A stretch of 64,000 nt of DNA from Arctopsyche grandis (GCF_051622035.1 NC_135365.1:22153501-22217500), one strand, 5' to 3'. Numbered from the stretch's first letter, positions 36,201 through 46,830 are shown. Numbers and translations: made by a program. The notes: generated from the letters alone by a model not told the origin.

Positions 36201-39200
36201 ATTACCACTCTTTCCAGGTACATTATTATATGTTACAATCATAGATATAGAATACCATAGATACGCCCTGACGCCGTAAGCCGATCACCCTGTTAGACCA
36301 TGCACACACAAAAAAAAGTACAGATCATGCACCCTCTAGTGCTAGTTAGCTAGTTAGCTTCTAAGTAGGAATGTTGATTGACATTTTTCGAAAATGCCAA
36401 CGTGTTCAGTGAAATTGTGTTACAATTACTCAAGAAAACATATGTAAAAAGGCGGATGGCATCACATATAGGGTTGCCAGATGATAATTTGATAAAGGAG
36501 GGCAGATGGGTCTAAAAAAGAGGATTTTCTGTAAAAAAGGAGGACATTCAGAAATTAAACGAATTTTTTTATATTGTTTTACTTTATTTTAATCATATTT
36601 AGCTGAGCTGCCAATTTTGGAAAGAAGTTCTTGGTTTTTTAACAAATAATTATAAAAATCTTCACATGTCATGTTTTTGAAGTATTGAGTAAGAATTAAA
36701 GATTTAACTGACTGCACACTTAGTCTATTCCTCTCTTTGCTCCACTGAGTATTAATCAGTGAAAAAACTCTTTTCACATTTGCGTTATGTGCCCTTATAC
36801 AAAAATAAAACTCGCAGATCTTGAGCAGTTCTGAGAAACATTCAATGTTTTTAACACTTTTGAAGTAGATTGTCCACTGCTCGTGCAACTTCAAATCATA
36901 ATTTGCTTCATCTTCATCTGATTTTGATTTAAGGAATGAAATCAAGTTACAAAATTGATCGTGTAGCTTAACATCGTCAATCTCTATACCTCTGATGCTC
37001 GAGAACTCAATGCATGAAACTAAATCATCATATTTTAGGTTTTCGTTCTCTTTCAGCAATGTCATCCACTCAAAACATTTGAAATCTTCCAAGGGTATCA
37101 TCCATTCCATCAAGTAATCTTCACAAGCCTTGTAAACACTGAAAAATTCGTCGGAAATGGACTCGTTTCACGAAGTCATTATCACGAAGCTGTTCTCTTA
37201 CACTTAGTGGCAAAAAATTGTTGTTTCTCCGATTACGAAGCATATGAAGTACGGATTGAAGTATCTTTGAAATTTCCAGAACGGAATTATGTATGTTCCG
37301 CCAGTCCCGCCCGATGTTTTTAACAAAAAGGAGGACTTACAGTAGGTAAGGGAGGACGGGAGGACAAAACATGGAAAAGGAAGACATGTCCTCCTTTTGG
37401 ATTCCATCTGGCAACCCTAATCACATATCATATCTAAGAATTAATATATAATGTCTTCAATTATAGTAGTATTTTAACATATAATGAAATATCGGCACGA
37501 TGTATGTAGTCTTCTATGCACTGATGGAACAGCGGTCGACAACCTCTGCCACATGTATATCTTGTTGACACTGAAGGAAATTCAGAAATCGACATTAAGT
37601 TTAAAACTACAAATAATGAACTAAATATTAAAGTGTCAGCTTTAAAATTGATTCTTGTGGAAGTTACTAATGTGTAAATATTGTAATAGTTAATGATGGT
37701 TTTATTATAGTAACATACATTTGTAGTTTAATATAGTGTGTATAGCTAAATATTTTTTCTTAATATGGCTTTATTAGTTTGGTTTACTGTCTCGCGGAGT
37801 GTCTAATAAAATAAAACTTCAGTGCATTTACATATACATAAACTGGTTGCTGACCACTGCCGACTGCTGCGTTTCTTCCTTTTTTTTACCATTTCACCGA
37901 TAGTTAAACCCCCCGCACCCCTCAGTTAGTGGCGACAAGATCTCCAACGAAATTTGTATGTAATGGTATATCTAGGTTATTCTACATCTATGGTTACAAT
38001 ACATATTGAAACTATAACTGAACATATGTACACGCATTAACTGAACTGTAACTCCCTAACTTCAGGTACAATGATCCGATTTTACCAGCGATATCGTCCA
38101 AATTCTCTTTTGAGAATTATCTCGATCGTATGGTAATGCCCATAAGGAATGTGGCGAGGGACATTATCAGCAGGTCGTGGTACCCGGAGCCACTGAAGAG
38201 GTTCACAGGTATATTATATGGAATACAAAACGTGACATAAGATTGAATACATAATTTATAACCGAATCCACGTCTTATTCCTTGTTTCAAAAGATTGGTA
38301 AATCGGCAATCGTATACAATAACACGAATCGTATGGATACTTGCGTTTTATTAAAAATCTTTTAATTTTAATGTTATATGATGGCCGATTTGAAAGATTC
38401 GTATCACTATCTCGTAACAATGAGATATACATATAATTATTTTTGATGCTTTTGATGTTTATAGTAGATCTGTTTATATATCCATGTTGATTATTTTACC
38501 CATAACATAATATTACCAAATATAATTGGATTGCAATGTTATAATGGTTTTTATAATGTATACCAATTGGTATAAATATATACCAATAACACTAATGGTT
38601 TTATATAATTCGTACATAAAACATATTGATGTGAATAACTTTAAATATTACATAAGTATTCTACATATAACTATATTTTGTTTCCCCGTAGATAACTCAG
38701 TAACTTATTTCCAATAACTTGTTAGGAAAAAGAATATTTAGGGTGTAACTAAGTATGTTTGCACTTTGGATTTATCAGTTTACAAAAATTGTGGTATTTC
38801 AATAAATGCAAATCTCATGTTTAAAAGAAATATAATTAATTTGATTATATAACTTTTACATGATTTAATGCATTTAATGTAATACTACAAAAAATTGATA
38901 AGTGAGTGTCACTTTAAGTATTTCATATAAATATTATATATGAATTTAATCCAAATCGGTCTCATTTAACTACTTCATTTATTGCTAATCCAAGATCGTT
39001 TCTGAAGACCATTCAGTATAAATAGATTCCTTTATAATGGGCAAAAGTGGATTTCTAATTATGAACTCAACATTATGTATTATACATACAGTGTGTAAAT
39101 GAAAAATAATTCATTGTAAATATACCATCCTCATGAGTTCATTCATTTTTCACAAAAATTATGTTTATTTTATATTATTTTTATATAAAAATGTATGTAT

Positions 39201-42200
39201 TTGTAATTAGAACATACCTCTTTTTCTCTTTAATCAACCGTCTGACAATTCCTGGTTTGGAACCGATCCGATAGGCCGTACTCATCTGTCATGCGTCAAG
39301 TATGCCGGTCCAAAGGCTCAATCTACCCGTAGACCTATGTACCATGAAATGTCCATCAGAGACGATGTGAACTTGCTGTCGTTCTATGCCAAGAACAGAC
39401 TTGCAGCAGTCGGTTTGGCCCTCGAATCCGTCACAGGTATTATTACATTTCAAAGCCTAAGCATTGTATCATCTCATTTCTTTTTTACTTTCTTTTTCAA
39501 TATCAAAAGACGCCGCAAGTGAGCTTTGTAAAATAAAATTAAAAAAAAATACACCATCAAGATTTCTCCCCTGTGGCAAATGCTTTTTTTTCATTTTTAT
39601 TTAGAATAGGTATCATTTTTATTTTATAATCTATTAATTTAACATTTTAGTAATAATGTAATTCTTTGAATCCTGCCAATTATTATTTATTTAGTATTCA
39701 TATTCTTTTATTATCTTAATCTTTTCTTCTTTTTTTTTTCATTATAAAACATTGAGATAAAATATATAAAATGTAAATAAGAATTGCTTACAGTTAAATA
39801 AGTACTATTTTACATCAAGGCAGAATAAATTTAACATTATTTTGTTCACGATATACAAAATTTAAATGTGCACTTAGTACAGGTGGGCCTAAACTGACTT
39901 TCAAAACTCTCTTATTCGGTGAGTGAGATATAAAATGCATGACTATAAACTAAACAAGAATATTGGACTATATTTATAAGATGAGATTGGAAACAAGGTC
40001 AAATATATTCTTCATTGATGATTGATTTTGAATATATTAAGTTGTCGATAATCGAATAACTTATCTTAGAAGATTTTGGAATGAATTTTGTGGAATATAA
40101 TGTTTAATTCAAATATTTTTACTGGAATTTTGATAACTAAGCAGTTATAATTGAAAGTGGTACAAGTCCACCTTTCTTCATTTCGAGAGATATATCATAT
40201 ATTGGGTTTGGTGCAAACGATCGACAAGCGCCAGACAGACTGAACCACAGATTAACTGGATGGCTGCTTTAAACGCAATTCTCAACTTCACGAATGATAG
40301 ATTGCACATCACATCACGAGTAACCTTTCGATGTGCACAGATTAATTTCTGGCGAGTTTAATAAGGCAAAATTCGAAACTAAAGTATCAGAAGCACAGAA
40401 CGTATACAGGGTAGGTATGTCGGGACTTCGGGTAGATTTCGCTTTAGTGTAAGTGCGAGCAGTACGCACGCATAAGGTACACGTGTCGTTAATCTGTGGT
40501 TCAGTCTGTCTGGCGCTTGTCGATCGTTTGCACCGCATCGCATATATTATATATAGATTGGTTTTTCATTCCAAATTTATCTTTTTTTATTTCGAATCGA
40601 CATTGAAAGGGGTCAATTTGAAATGAAAAAGGTTTAATTTGAAATGAAAAAGGGTCAATTTGAAATGAGAAACGGTCAATTTGGAATTAAAAACCTATAT
40701 CTCACAAAACATTAAATGTAATGTTTTTCGTTAAACAATATTTAAAAATACTGGTGGCCTGTAATACGTTTATTCTGCTATTCCGAGATTCTGGTTACAT
40801 CGAATTACAAGAAGTGATAACAATTTGTGAATTAGGTCAAACAGAAATAGTGTTTTTGGAACTGAAAATTGCACTTACACTAATCTCAAATATAACGGCT
40901 CATACAGTTTTTGCAAGCCTATTTCACCCTTTTGCAAATGAAATTCATCCTTTTGCAAATGAAATTCATCCTTTTGCAAATGAAATTAATACTTTTGAAA
41001 ATGAAATTAATTCTTTTGCAAATGAAATTAACCCTTTTGCAAATGAAATTCAATCTTTTCAAAAATCGTATTAAAAAATAAAGAAACCGAATTAAACAAT
41101 ATGTGCTTTTTATGTATTTTAGTTTCAACTTATATTTATATTTGTACATACATAAATAGTATGTTGGACGTTCCAAAATAAAAATAATATTTGCACCTTC
41201 TAAATAAATATGTATTTACAAATATAAATATAAGTTTAAACTAAAATACATAAAAAGCACATATTGTTGAATTCGGTTTCTTTATTTTTTAATACAATAT
41301 TTGTGAAGGATGAATTTCATTTGAAAAAGGGTTAATTTCATTTGCAAAAGAATTAATTTCATTTGCAAAAGTATTAATTTCATTTGCAAAAGGATGAATT
41401 TCATTTGCAAAAGGATGAATTTCATTTGCAAAAGGGTGAATTTCATTTGCAAAAGGGTGAAATAGGCTTGCAAAAACTGTATAAAGAATCATCATCGATG
41501 AATTCTCTGGCGATATAGACATAGTCTTCAAATTTCCATATTTAAACTAGGAAAAAATGCTTCATAAGTTTGTAACTTCTTCTCTTAATCCATATATGAT
41601 ACGGTTAATGAAATTTAAATTTATTTTTTTATATGATTAAGTTCATTAAACAAAAACAAAAAATTGAAAAATACACTGGAAGTATACACGAGTTTCGGAA
41701 AAATATGTTTAGTAGGCCTCGGTAGACTCTTCGAAAAAGAGAGCATCTGATTTGAATCAGTTGGAAAATTGTTAATGAAACTACAGTGTCATATTGAATT
41801 TTTATATCGTGAACAAAAGCGCAAATGCATTTAAATCCATTTTCAATTTGAAAACAAAACAATTAAATTCCCCTCTAACTATTCACAGCATACCGTTTGT
41901 TGTTAACATTTCCTTAAGCTTTGTGATGGGAAATATTAATGAGTTGTCGAATGTGGTGGATGTTACGAGGGGCGAATAAAATGTAATACCTAACCAAAAG
42001 TGTGACCGTGTCTCTTACAGCGGCACCTGACAAGAAGGAACAGCCCGCCTTGGTGGAATGCTCCTAATTATATAACACACATACTATCAACGCATTCATC
42101 ACACAACACAAAACCATCATCATCATCATCATCACCTAATAAACACAAATACACACATTGAAGTACGTATTTAGTGAAGGTCGAACGCCTTATTATATAC

Positions 42201-44782
42201 GACGGCTTAGACCAACCGTCGATTAAAACCGACTTTTGAAGTTTTTTCTTTTGCCGTGTTTCAAAATAATATAAAATTTTGACTTACAATGTACTTACTC
42301 ATTTCTGTGATTAGCTTTTTTTATTATAATTACTACCTCATATATAGATTTTTTATTTTGACTGAAAATTTTTAATATAATCATTTTTTGAAACGAAATG
42401 TTTATATTATTAGTGATCGTTTGATTTAAGCTTCATATTTTTATAGATTGAGGTGAAAACGTATCACAAAATATAAAGTCAATTATAAATTTCAAATTAC
42501 ATATCGTTTGAGCAACAGGGGATTTTATCTCATTGTTTATTTTTACAATTAATTATTATTACAAACTTTTGTTCTAAAATATTTCAACACATTCAAAGTA
42601 GTGCTAATTATTGTTTTAACTTTTAAAATTGGCTTTATAAAAGTTTGTGATAATAATACAAAGTTGCTCTACTAAAGGTGTAATATATATTTTTAATAAT
42701 GTGATAATTTTTGAGTTATTTTTGCTATAATTAATAAATATATATATATATATGTAAGAGATTTTCAAAACGCTTAATAAATGATCTCTTCTGATGTACA
42801 TAGAGCAAAAAACATCTCATAAACATTTATACAAAACTCAAAACAAGCACACAAAACAAATTTAAACCAACAAAACAATAAAAAATGTATTAATTTTGCA
42901 AAAAATATAAAACAATAAAAACAACTTTGAAATAATTTATTTTTCGCCAACTACCTTAACTCAAGCATGCCATTTTTACGCAAATTAATTTTTATAATAA
43001 AAATGCTTTTTTTATTTAACATAACTAATTAAACGTATTTTAAGGATTTAAATTTTTTGAGCTTCGAAATGTACCTGATATATCAATAAGGCTTATTTTG
43101 CTGTAGAAAGGCTATATTTAAAAATACTCAATTCACTTATGAATATGAAAGGCTTTCCGCTGTCACCCAAGAATATAACAGTGATTATTACAGTTCGAAC
43201 AAATAAATTAATAAAAAAAGCTATATGACAGATATTATCACTCTTGTGCATTCTTCAAATATAACTATCAGCATGAAAAAGAAATGTAAATATGGTTAAA
43301 AAATAACGACAAACACAATTCCGAGACACTCCTTTGAGAGTCTTACATCAAATATAGATTTTTTCCAAAATACATATATAAAATCTTCAACAATCTACCC
43401 TGGGAACGTCACATCTTCGAATTGCGAATGTAAGTCTATCTATTTACAATAAATATAAACGAGCCTTTCACTTATATTCAATATACATACATGTAGTGGA
43501 TGAAGATTAAATTTCGTATTAAGGCTTTCGAGAGACTCACTAGCATTGTTTTGGAATTTGTATAGTAAAACTGCTGCCTGATCGACCAAGTAGGAAATTC
43601 CAACCGCCAATGATAATGGACGATCCTGGCAAAGAATTAAAGGCTGCTAAAGCCGAACGGTTGGAAAGGTTTAGAACCGTTGAACCGTCTCCAGTTGATA
43701 ACGCTGCTGAAGCAGAACGACTAGCGGAGCGCAAAAAGAAGAGGCAAGAAGAAGCCAAACTTGCCGAAGAAAGGTATGTCGTTCACAATAGAATGTCTCT
43801 AGTAATTTTGCAATGCAGGGGATTTCACATAGACAATTTGTAGAGCCATTGCTGAAGAGCTGGCACTGAAGAAAAAAGAACAAGCGAGACGCGATGAAGC
43901 AGCCAGGGCATCTGAATTAGCCAGACAAGAAGAGTTGGCAGCACAAGCGGCTTCTGACCGTGCAGCCGAGTTGGAAAAGAAGGCAGAACAAGCTAAAAAG
44001 GTACATATTACACCAGTTGTAATCTATGGGTATTCGTTTTTGTAAATTCTTTTTTAATCGGATGGCAAATTTTAGGATGAAGAGGCAGCTAAGCTCGCAG
44101 AAGAAGCGAAAAAGGTTGAAGAAGCTAAATTAGCTGAAGAGGCGAAAAAAGCTGAAAAAGCGAAAAAAGCTAGATTAGCCGAGGAAGCAAAATTAGCCGA
44201 AGCAGCTAAATTAGCCGAAGAGGCTCGCTTGGCTGAGGAAGCGAAAAAAGCTGAAGAAGCTAAGTTAGCCGAAGAGGCAAGATTAGCTGAAGAAGAAGAA
44301 CAAAGACAAAAAGAACTTTCCAGATTAGCCGAACTTGAGAAACTAGCCGGTGAGGAACAAGAAGCTGAACTTGCTAGACAGGTTTGTTTGGTTTATTTTG
44401 AATTACATATATAATTATATACATATATAATTTTTATAAGATATTAAGGAATCGTTATTGTTGTTTATAGGCATCAGAATTAGCTGAAATTGCCCGTCAA
44501 GAGTCAGAATTGGCCGCATTAGCTAAGCAAGAAGCAGAGCTGGCAGAATTGGAAAGACAAGAGGCTGAACTCGCCAACGAAGCAAGTGCCGCTGCTGTCG
44601 AGGAAAGCGCACCTGAAGTTGAAGAGCCCGTAGTAGCTGAAGAAATCGAAGAAATCCAAGCTGAGCCCCAAATAGAAGAACCAGAAACCCCCGAAGTGCA
44701 AAACGATGAAGACGCGCCACTGATCGAAGAAGTCAGCGTATCACAAGGAGCCGAAGGGGATGTAACAGAGGAAGAGGAATAA
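24249..44782 (+). CDS. Mf: Muscle thick-filament protein, Myofilin-like; longest predicted isoform
   Basis: Likely a sarcomeric protein of insect muscle; I recognise it as Myofilin from HKIVTIRVRPSVVIRELDRI, DPIGRTHLSCVKYAGPK and DDVNLLSFYAKNRLAAV, by memory of the family only. Exons: 24249-24323 (25 aa, MVYESDFYTTRRPGTYR), 33921-33959, 35645-35851, 36105-36217, 38066-38210, 39247-39436, 43566-43773, 43844-44000, 44076-44381 and 44471-44782. Phases agree throughout, giving about 583 aa; a short form ending at 42067 has about 271 aa. The core is basic and aromatic-rich. The long tail (43566 on) is a charged Glu/Ala/Lys coiled coil with KLAEEAKKAEEA repeats, ending VTEEEE. The 38210/39247 junction is not GT-AG (see findings). 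The gene shows heavy alternative splicing, listed separately. Exon links are inferred from phase, not transcripts. Confidence 0.65.
24324..26818 (+). other. First intron of the Myofilin-like gene, left part
   Basis: AT-rich, no exon with good splice sites and phase found. A hAT-like CAGGGCCGG at 26496 may mark a remnant end. Confidence 0.4.
26819..27042. mobile_element. GGTTCGGTGATTA-family MITE, near full length
   Basis: Left end GGTAACGGTAAACGGATTAT, right end GGAATAATCACCGAACC. Inside are GCGAATACGGAATATCTGGC and its partly inverted GCCAGATGTTCCGTGATCG. No clean TSD is visible. Confidence 0.75.
27424..27595. mobile_element. Solo hAT-like MITE with 8-bp TSD
   Basis: Ends TAGAGGTAGGACCG and CGGTCCTACCTCTA, flanked by CTGATAAT at 27416-27423 and 27596-27603. 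The core AACTACAAAGCTAGAGTGCA is shared with elements in arrays 1-3. This isolated copy shows what a single insertion of the family looks like. Confidence 0.9.
27915..28304 (+). CDS. Mf: Alternative terminal exon 1 of the Myofilin-like gene
   Basis: Acceptor GTGGCCATTGCAG precedes an open phase-0 exon of 129 codons and a TAA. Joined to the 25-residue first exon it gives about 154 aa. It reads NRHTPLDWEKVPFVPRPSLV, then ADPVTAFGRRE, and ends KTRVFYSNYASY. It is GC-richer than its surroundings, has no frameshift and has no visible paralogy to the other exons. I recall VPRPSLVADPVTAFG from insect Myofilin isoforms, but cannot verify this. Confidence 0.7.
   Translation, partial: NRHTPLDWEKVPFVPRPSLVADPVTAFGRRETVQPRQKKLFILSPQGRASIKPSQEVLNRPIKEYISARDITRAKVLSAVRKQDLILDSGAERAALPDRQHMDVVLPQLHRTMPVREKTRVFYSNYASY
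28305..30968 (+). other. Intron/3' flank of alternative exon 1
   Basis: AT-rich. It holds a Helitron at 28869-29105 and a duplicated stretch (30043-30110 and 30790-30850, sharing CCAACAAAGATTTTCATTTA). Otherwise nothing recognised. Confidence 0.4.
28869..29105 (-). mobile_element. Short nonautonomous Helitron
   Basis: On the minus strand it begins TCTAATATATTATTTCG and ends GGTTAAAACCACTAG, with CTAG at 28869-28872 followed by T. It shares the ACATGGCTAAT / AATATAAACC segment with the array at 49.7-50.4 kb. Confidence 0.75.
30969..31206. mobile_element. piggyBac-like MITE
   Basis: Left end CCCTTTAACGACGGGTCGGTG-like (CCCTTTAACGAC) and inverted right end CCCTTTCACGACCGCCGG. The right flank is TTAA and the left flank CTAA. 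CCCTTT ends and TTAA flanks fit piggyBac. It lies just upstream of the exon at 31301. Confidence 0.7.
31301..31606 (+). CDS. Mf: Alternative terminal exon 2 of the Myofilin-like gene (Tyr/Ser-rich)
   Basis: Acceptor GTGTATTTTTACAG precedes an open phase-0 exon of 101 codons plus TAA. Joined to the 25-residue first exon it gives about 126 aa. It reads TPRHYVVLDTPDRPRRADEQ and then a low-complexity Ser/Tyr/Gly domain with YSYNTSTE, NYNYSTERSSSYGD and SASTSG-like blocks, ending HYSYRV. A polyadenylation signal follows at 31660. Composition suggests a disordered structural segment; function unknown. Confidence 0.7.
   Translation, partial: TPRHYVVLDTPDRPRRADEQYSYSYNTSTESRSGSGAPHVSNYSSTTERRYGNAPGSNYNYSTERSSSYGDGPGSYRASYSSSTSGRLPHGTTYRHYSYRV
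31660..31665 (+). terminator. Polyadenylation signal after alternative terminal exon 2
   Basis: AATAAA 54 bases after the TAA supports this exon as a true transcript end. Confidence 0.65.
31666..33920 (+). other. AT-rich intron, nothing recognised
   Basis: No supported exon, RNA or bordered repeat. Confidence 0.4.
33921..33959 (+). CDS. Mf: 39-nt cassette microexon of the Myofilin-like gene
   Basis: GATCGTGCAG | 39 nt | GTGAGA. It is open in phase 0 and encodes VPLRYIPIHSLGK. It fits in frame between the first exon (phase 0 donor at 24324) and the exon starting at 35645 (VHAVSAYYPTY). Strong sites and no stop argue for a real small exon. Confidence 0.65.
34695..35198. mobile_element. 504-bp TTAA-flanked MITE (piggyBac-like)
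   Basis: Left end GAGGGCTGTACACCCG and inverted right end GAGGGCTGGACACCAGCG. TTAA is at 34691-34694 and 35199-35202. No coding potential. Confidence 0.75.
36469..37419 (-). mobile_element. hAT transposon remnant, 951 bp, with 8-bp TSD
   Basis: Ends TAGGGTTGCCAGATG and its inverted copy CATCTGGCAACCCTA, with ATCACATA at 36461-36468 and 37420-37427. It carries a truncated transposase (next entry). Inserted in the intron between muscle-gene exons at 36217 and 38066. Confidence 0.9.
36589..37113 (-). pseudogene. hAT transposase, C-terminal part
   Basis: An uninterrupted 174-codon frame. The end contains CIRAHNANVKRVFSLINTQW and SKERNRLSVQSVKSLI, the hAT C-terminal dimerisation region. The N-terminal BED zinc finger and the catalytic DDE core are missing, and sequence upstream of the first Met (37114-37200) shows broken frames. 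Not expected to be active on its own. Confidence 0.85.
38211..39244 (+). other. Intron with unusual ends
   Basis: AT-rich intron of the muscle gene. No GT-AG solution keeps the frame; see findings. No other feature. Confidence 0.5.
40204..40540. mobile_element. 337-bp TIR element with 8-bp TSD
   Basis: Inverted repeats of about 50 bp: GGTGCAAACGATCGACAAGC, then GCCAGACAGACTGAACCACA, and their complement at the right. CATATATT is at 40196-40203 and 40541-40548. Noncoding, in a muscle-gene intron. Confidence 0.85.
40607..40695. repeat. Minisatellite related to the palindrome repeat
   Basis: Four to five copies of an about 22-bp unit such as GGTCAATTTGAAATGAAAAA, next to the 575-bp palindrome and of similar design (AATTTSAAATGA). 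Confidence 0.7.
40905..41479. mobile_element. 575-bp palindrome with minisatellite arms, TA target duplication
   Basis: Ends CAGTTTTTGCAAGCCTATTT and its inverted copy, each flanked by TA (40903-40904, 41480-41481), as in Tc1/mariner-type elements. Both arms carry a run of an about 18-bp unit (CCTTTTGCAAATGAAATT), about eight in the left arm and about nine in the right, in inverted order. The inner arms (AAAGAAACCGAATTAAACAA) also pair, with the centre near 41190. Confidence 0.85.
42021..42067 (+). CDS. Mf: Alternative short C-terminal exon of the Myofilin-like gene
   Basis: Acceptor GTCTCTTACAG; phase 1 matches the donor at 39437. It encodes APDKKEQPALVECS and a TAA, ending a form of about 271 aa. 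A (CAT)n run at 42117-42134 and AATAAA at 42138-42143 follow. The exon at 43566 is the alternative partner for the same donor. Confidence 0.75.
42138..42143 (+). terminator. Polyadenylation signal of the short Myofilin-like form
   Basis: AATAAA 71 bases after the stop at 42067. Confidence 0.6.
43566..44782 (+). CDS. Mf: Glu/Ala/Lys-rich coiled-coil C-terminal exons
   Basis: Four exons (43566-43773, 43844-44000, 44076-44381, 44471-44782). The first starts after GGAATTTGTATAG in phase 1, matching the donor at 39437, and reads VKLLPDRPSRKFQPPMIMDD across the junction, then AAKAERLERFRTVEPSPVD. The rest is heptad-like with EEAKKAEEAKLAEEA blocks and an acidic end. A start at the internal ATG 43610 (MIMDDPGKELK) as a separate gene is the alternative reading. 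The phase match and the proline-rich lead-in favour a tail of the same gene. Confidence 0.65.
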
Positions 44783-46619
44783 GTTTAATATTAAGATATA
44801 ACCATGTATAAAACTGCCGTTTACTTTTTTTGTTATTATTTTCATGACACTTCCCACTTGAGAATGTTCAGATTGAAACGCACTATGTTGAATAGCAATA
44901 TATGATGGAAAAATTTACTTTTATGCTTTTCACTATCCAAAAATGATTAATTCGTTAATTGGGATAATGTATAAGCAAACTAATTGAAAATTATCACGTT
45001 TTTCTTTCAAATTGAAAATTAACTGCATACTTTACAATATAAATATCGTTTTAATTGATGTCAATCTCGTGAGAAGTTATGTCGGCATTTAAAACCACTT
45101 TTCATAATATTCATTATAATAATGATCACATGATCATTAGTTATACATTTCATACTGACGTATTAACAACATTTAAAATACATATTGTTGATTTTATTGT
45201 TTTTAAACTTTTGTTGAGTTTTTGTCTTTGTTGTTATGAAAAAATGTTATATTATATTATTAGTTACATTCTATTTGGAGGTGTATTAACAATATAATAA
45301 TTTAAAACACCAATATCAATCGTTCGAATTGTATATTTAACTGAATCAATGTATTCGAATTGGATCAAATGTAAAACAATAACAAAAATACCTGACAATG
45401 GAGAAGTATTCATTCATTGAAATATCAGGTTGAATAATTTACAGCATTTTTTTGAAGAAAAAATAAAACTACAATAATATAATTCATATTTTTTTATTTT
45501 GATCATTTCAAATGACAATATTTTGCAGGTATATGGCACCGGGATGAAAATCGATTCGATTAAGAAATAGAGTAAACGTTTAAAATTAATATTGAAAAAT
45601 ACATATTACATATTTAAAATAAAATACTCATACAATATACATATATTTTTCAAAAACACACAATAAAAAGTAAATAATACTTCAATATGAAGTCTCTTTA
45701 CGAGCGTGCACACCAACTTTCATCATTTTTTTTATAAAAAATAATACGCTAACGTTCACACACACACACACATAAACCACGTAATCTTACAGTACGTCGA
45801 ATGTAAATTTGTCGGAATGGTACATAACAGATAGCAAAAACAATGTAACATCCGTCTACACACTTACATACATATATTATACAGTCAAATTAGGATATTG
45901 TCGAATATTTACATTGTTCAAAGTTTGCAAATAGAGAAATGATTCGATAAAATTACATATACCTGTCATTCATACTATCAAATTAAAAATATTTTTGCAA
46001 TATTCACTGAAGTGTAAGATACAAAATAATAATACGACGAAAAACAATAGTTATATGCTCACGCGTCAATCAATTTTATATATATATATATATAATGCAA
46101 ATCATAATGTGCCATAGTATTTTTTTATATAATTACATAAAGTATATGCATAATGCGATAAAAAAAATTAAACTACACACATAGAGCCTAACTATTACAT
46201 ACATATATAATCTCTATAAACCTAAATCAATTTTAAGTATATTTTTTTTATAACAAGATAATGAATAGGTCAATAAATAAACTTAAAAATGCATTGTGAA
46301 ATAATATTAGCTTCATTTATGATGTCTTTTCTTCTATAAGTCAAAATAATTCTTTACTGTTTCTTACAATATTACTAGTCATCAGTCTTGTTTGAAAGAA
46401 AAAACGAAAAAAAAAAACAATAATGTTAATTCAAAATAATCATTGTAATGATTTCTGCAACTTCTAATGGTAACTATAACACATACATATGTATATAGAG
46501 CTGGATATATGTAAGTTAAAAGTTCTGATTTGAAATGATTTCTTTGATAAATTACTACAATATTATTATGCTTTTCTGATTTGTTCTGATACAATACATA
46601 AATAACAACTATTTGGTTC
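44783..46619. other. 3' flank, AT-rich
   Basis: Probable 3' UTR of the long muscle transcript; an AATAAA is near 45460. Short CA and TA runs occur (45755-45772, 46077-46094). Nothing else recognised. Confidence 0.4.
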
Positions 46620-46830
46620 GTCTATATGGGCTGCAGCCCTCCCAGTATGGTACAAATGCATGCTATTTTTGCTGTCTATATGGACCGCAGGCTGCAGACC
46701 TCCCAGTATAGTACATATGCATGCTATTTTTGTCTGCATTTGACCACCGGTATGGTCTACGAGCTACTACAGCTCAATTAATCTATGCAGCCCCCCACTT
46801 ATGAATTCTCACGAGCCGCCACTGATAATA
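46620..46830. repeat. Satellite fragment related to 1-895
   Basis: It contains AGTATGGTACAAATGCATGC, GGTATGGTCTACGAGCTACT and CACGAGCCGCCACTGAT, the same subunit parts as the array at the window start, about 46 kb away. Confidence 0.85.

Noticed and set aside
40919-41531. Repetitive frames such as FANEIHPFANEI and its antisense
   Set aside because: Translation of the minisatellite in the 575-bp palindrome; no sign of a real protein.
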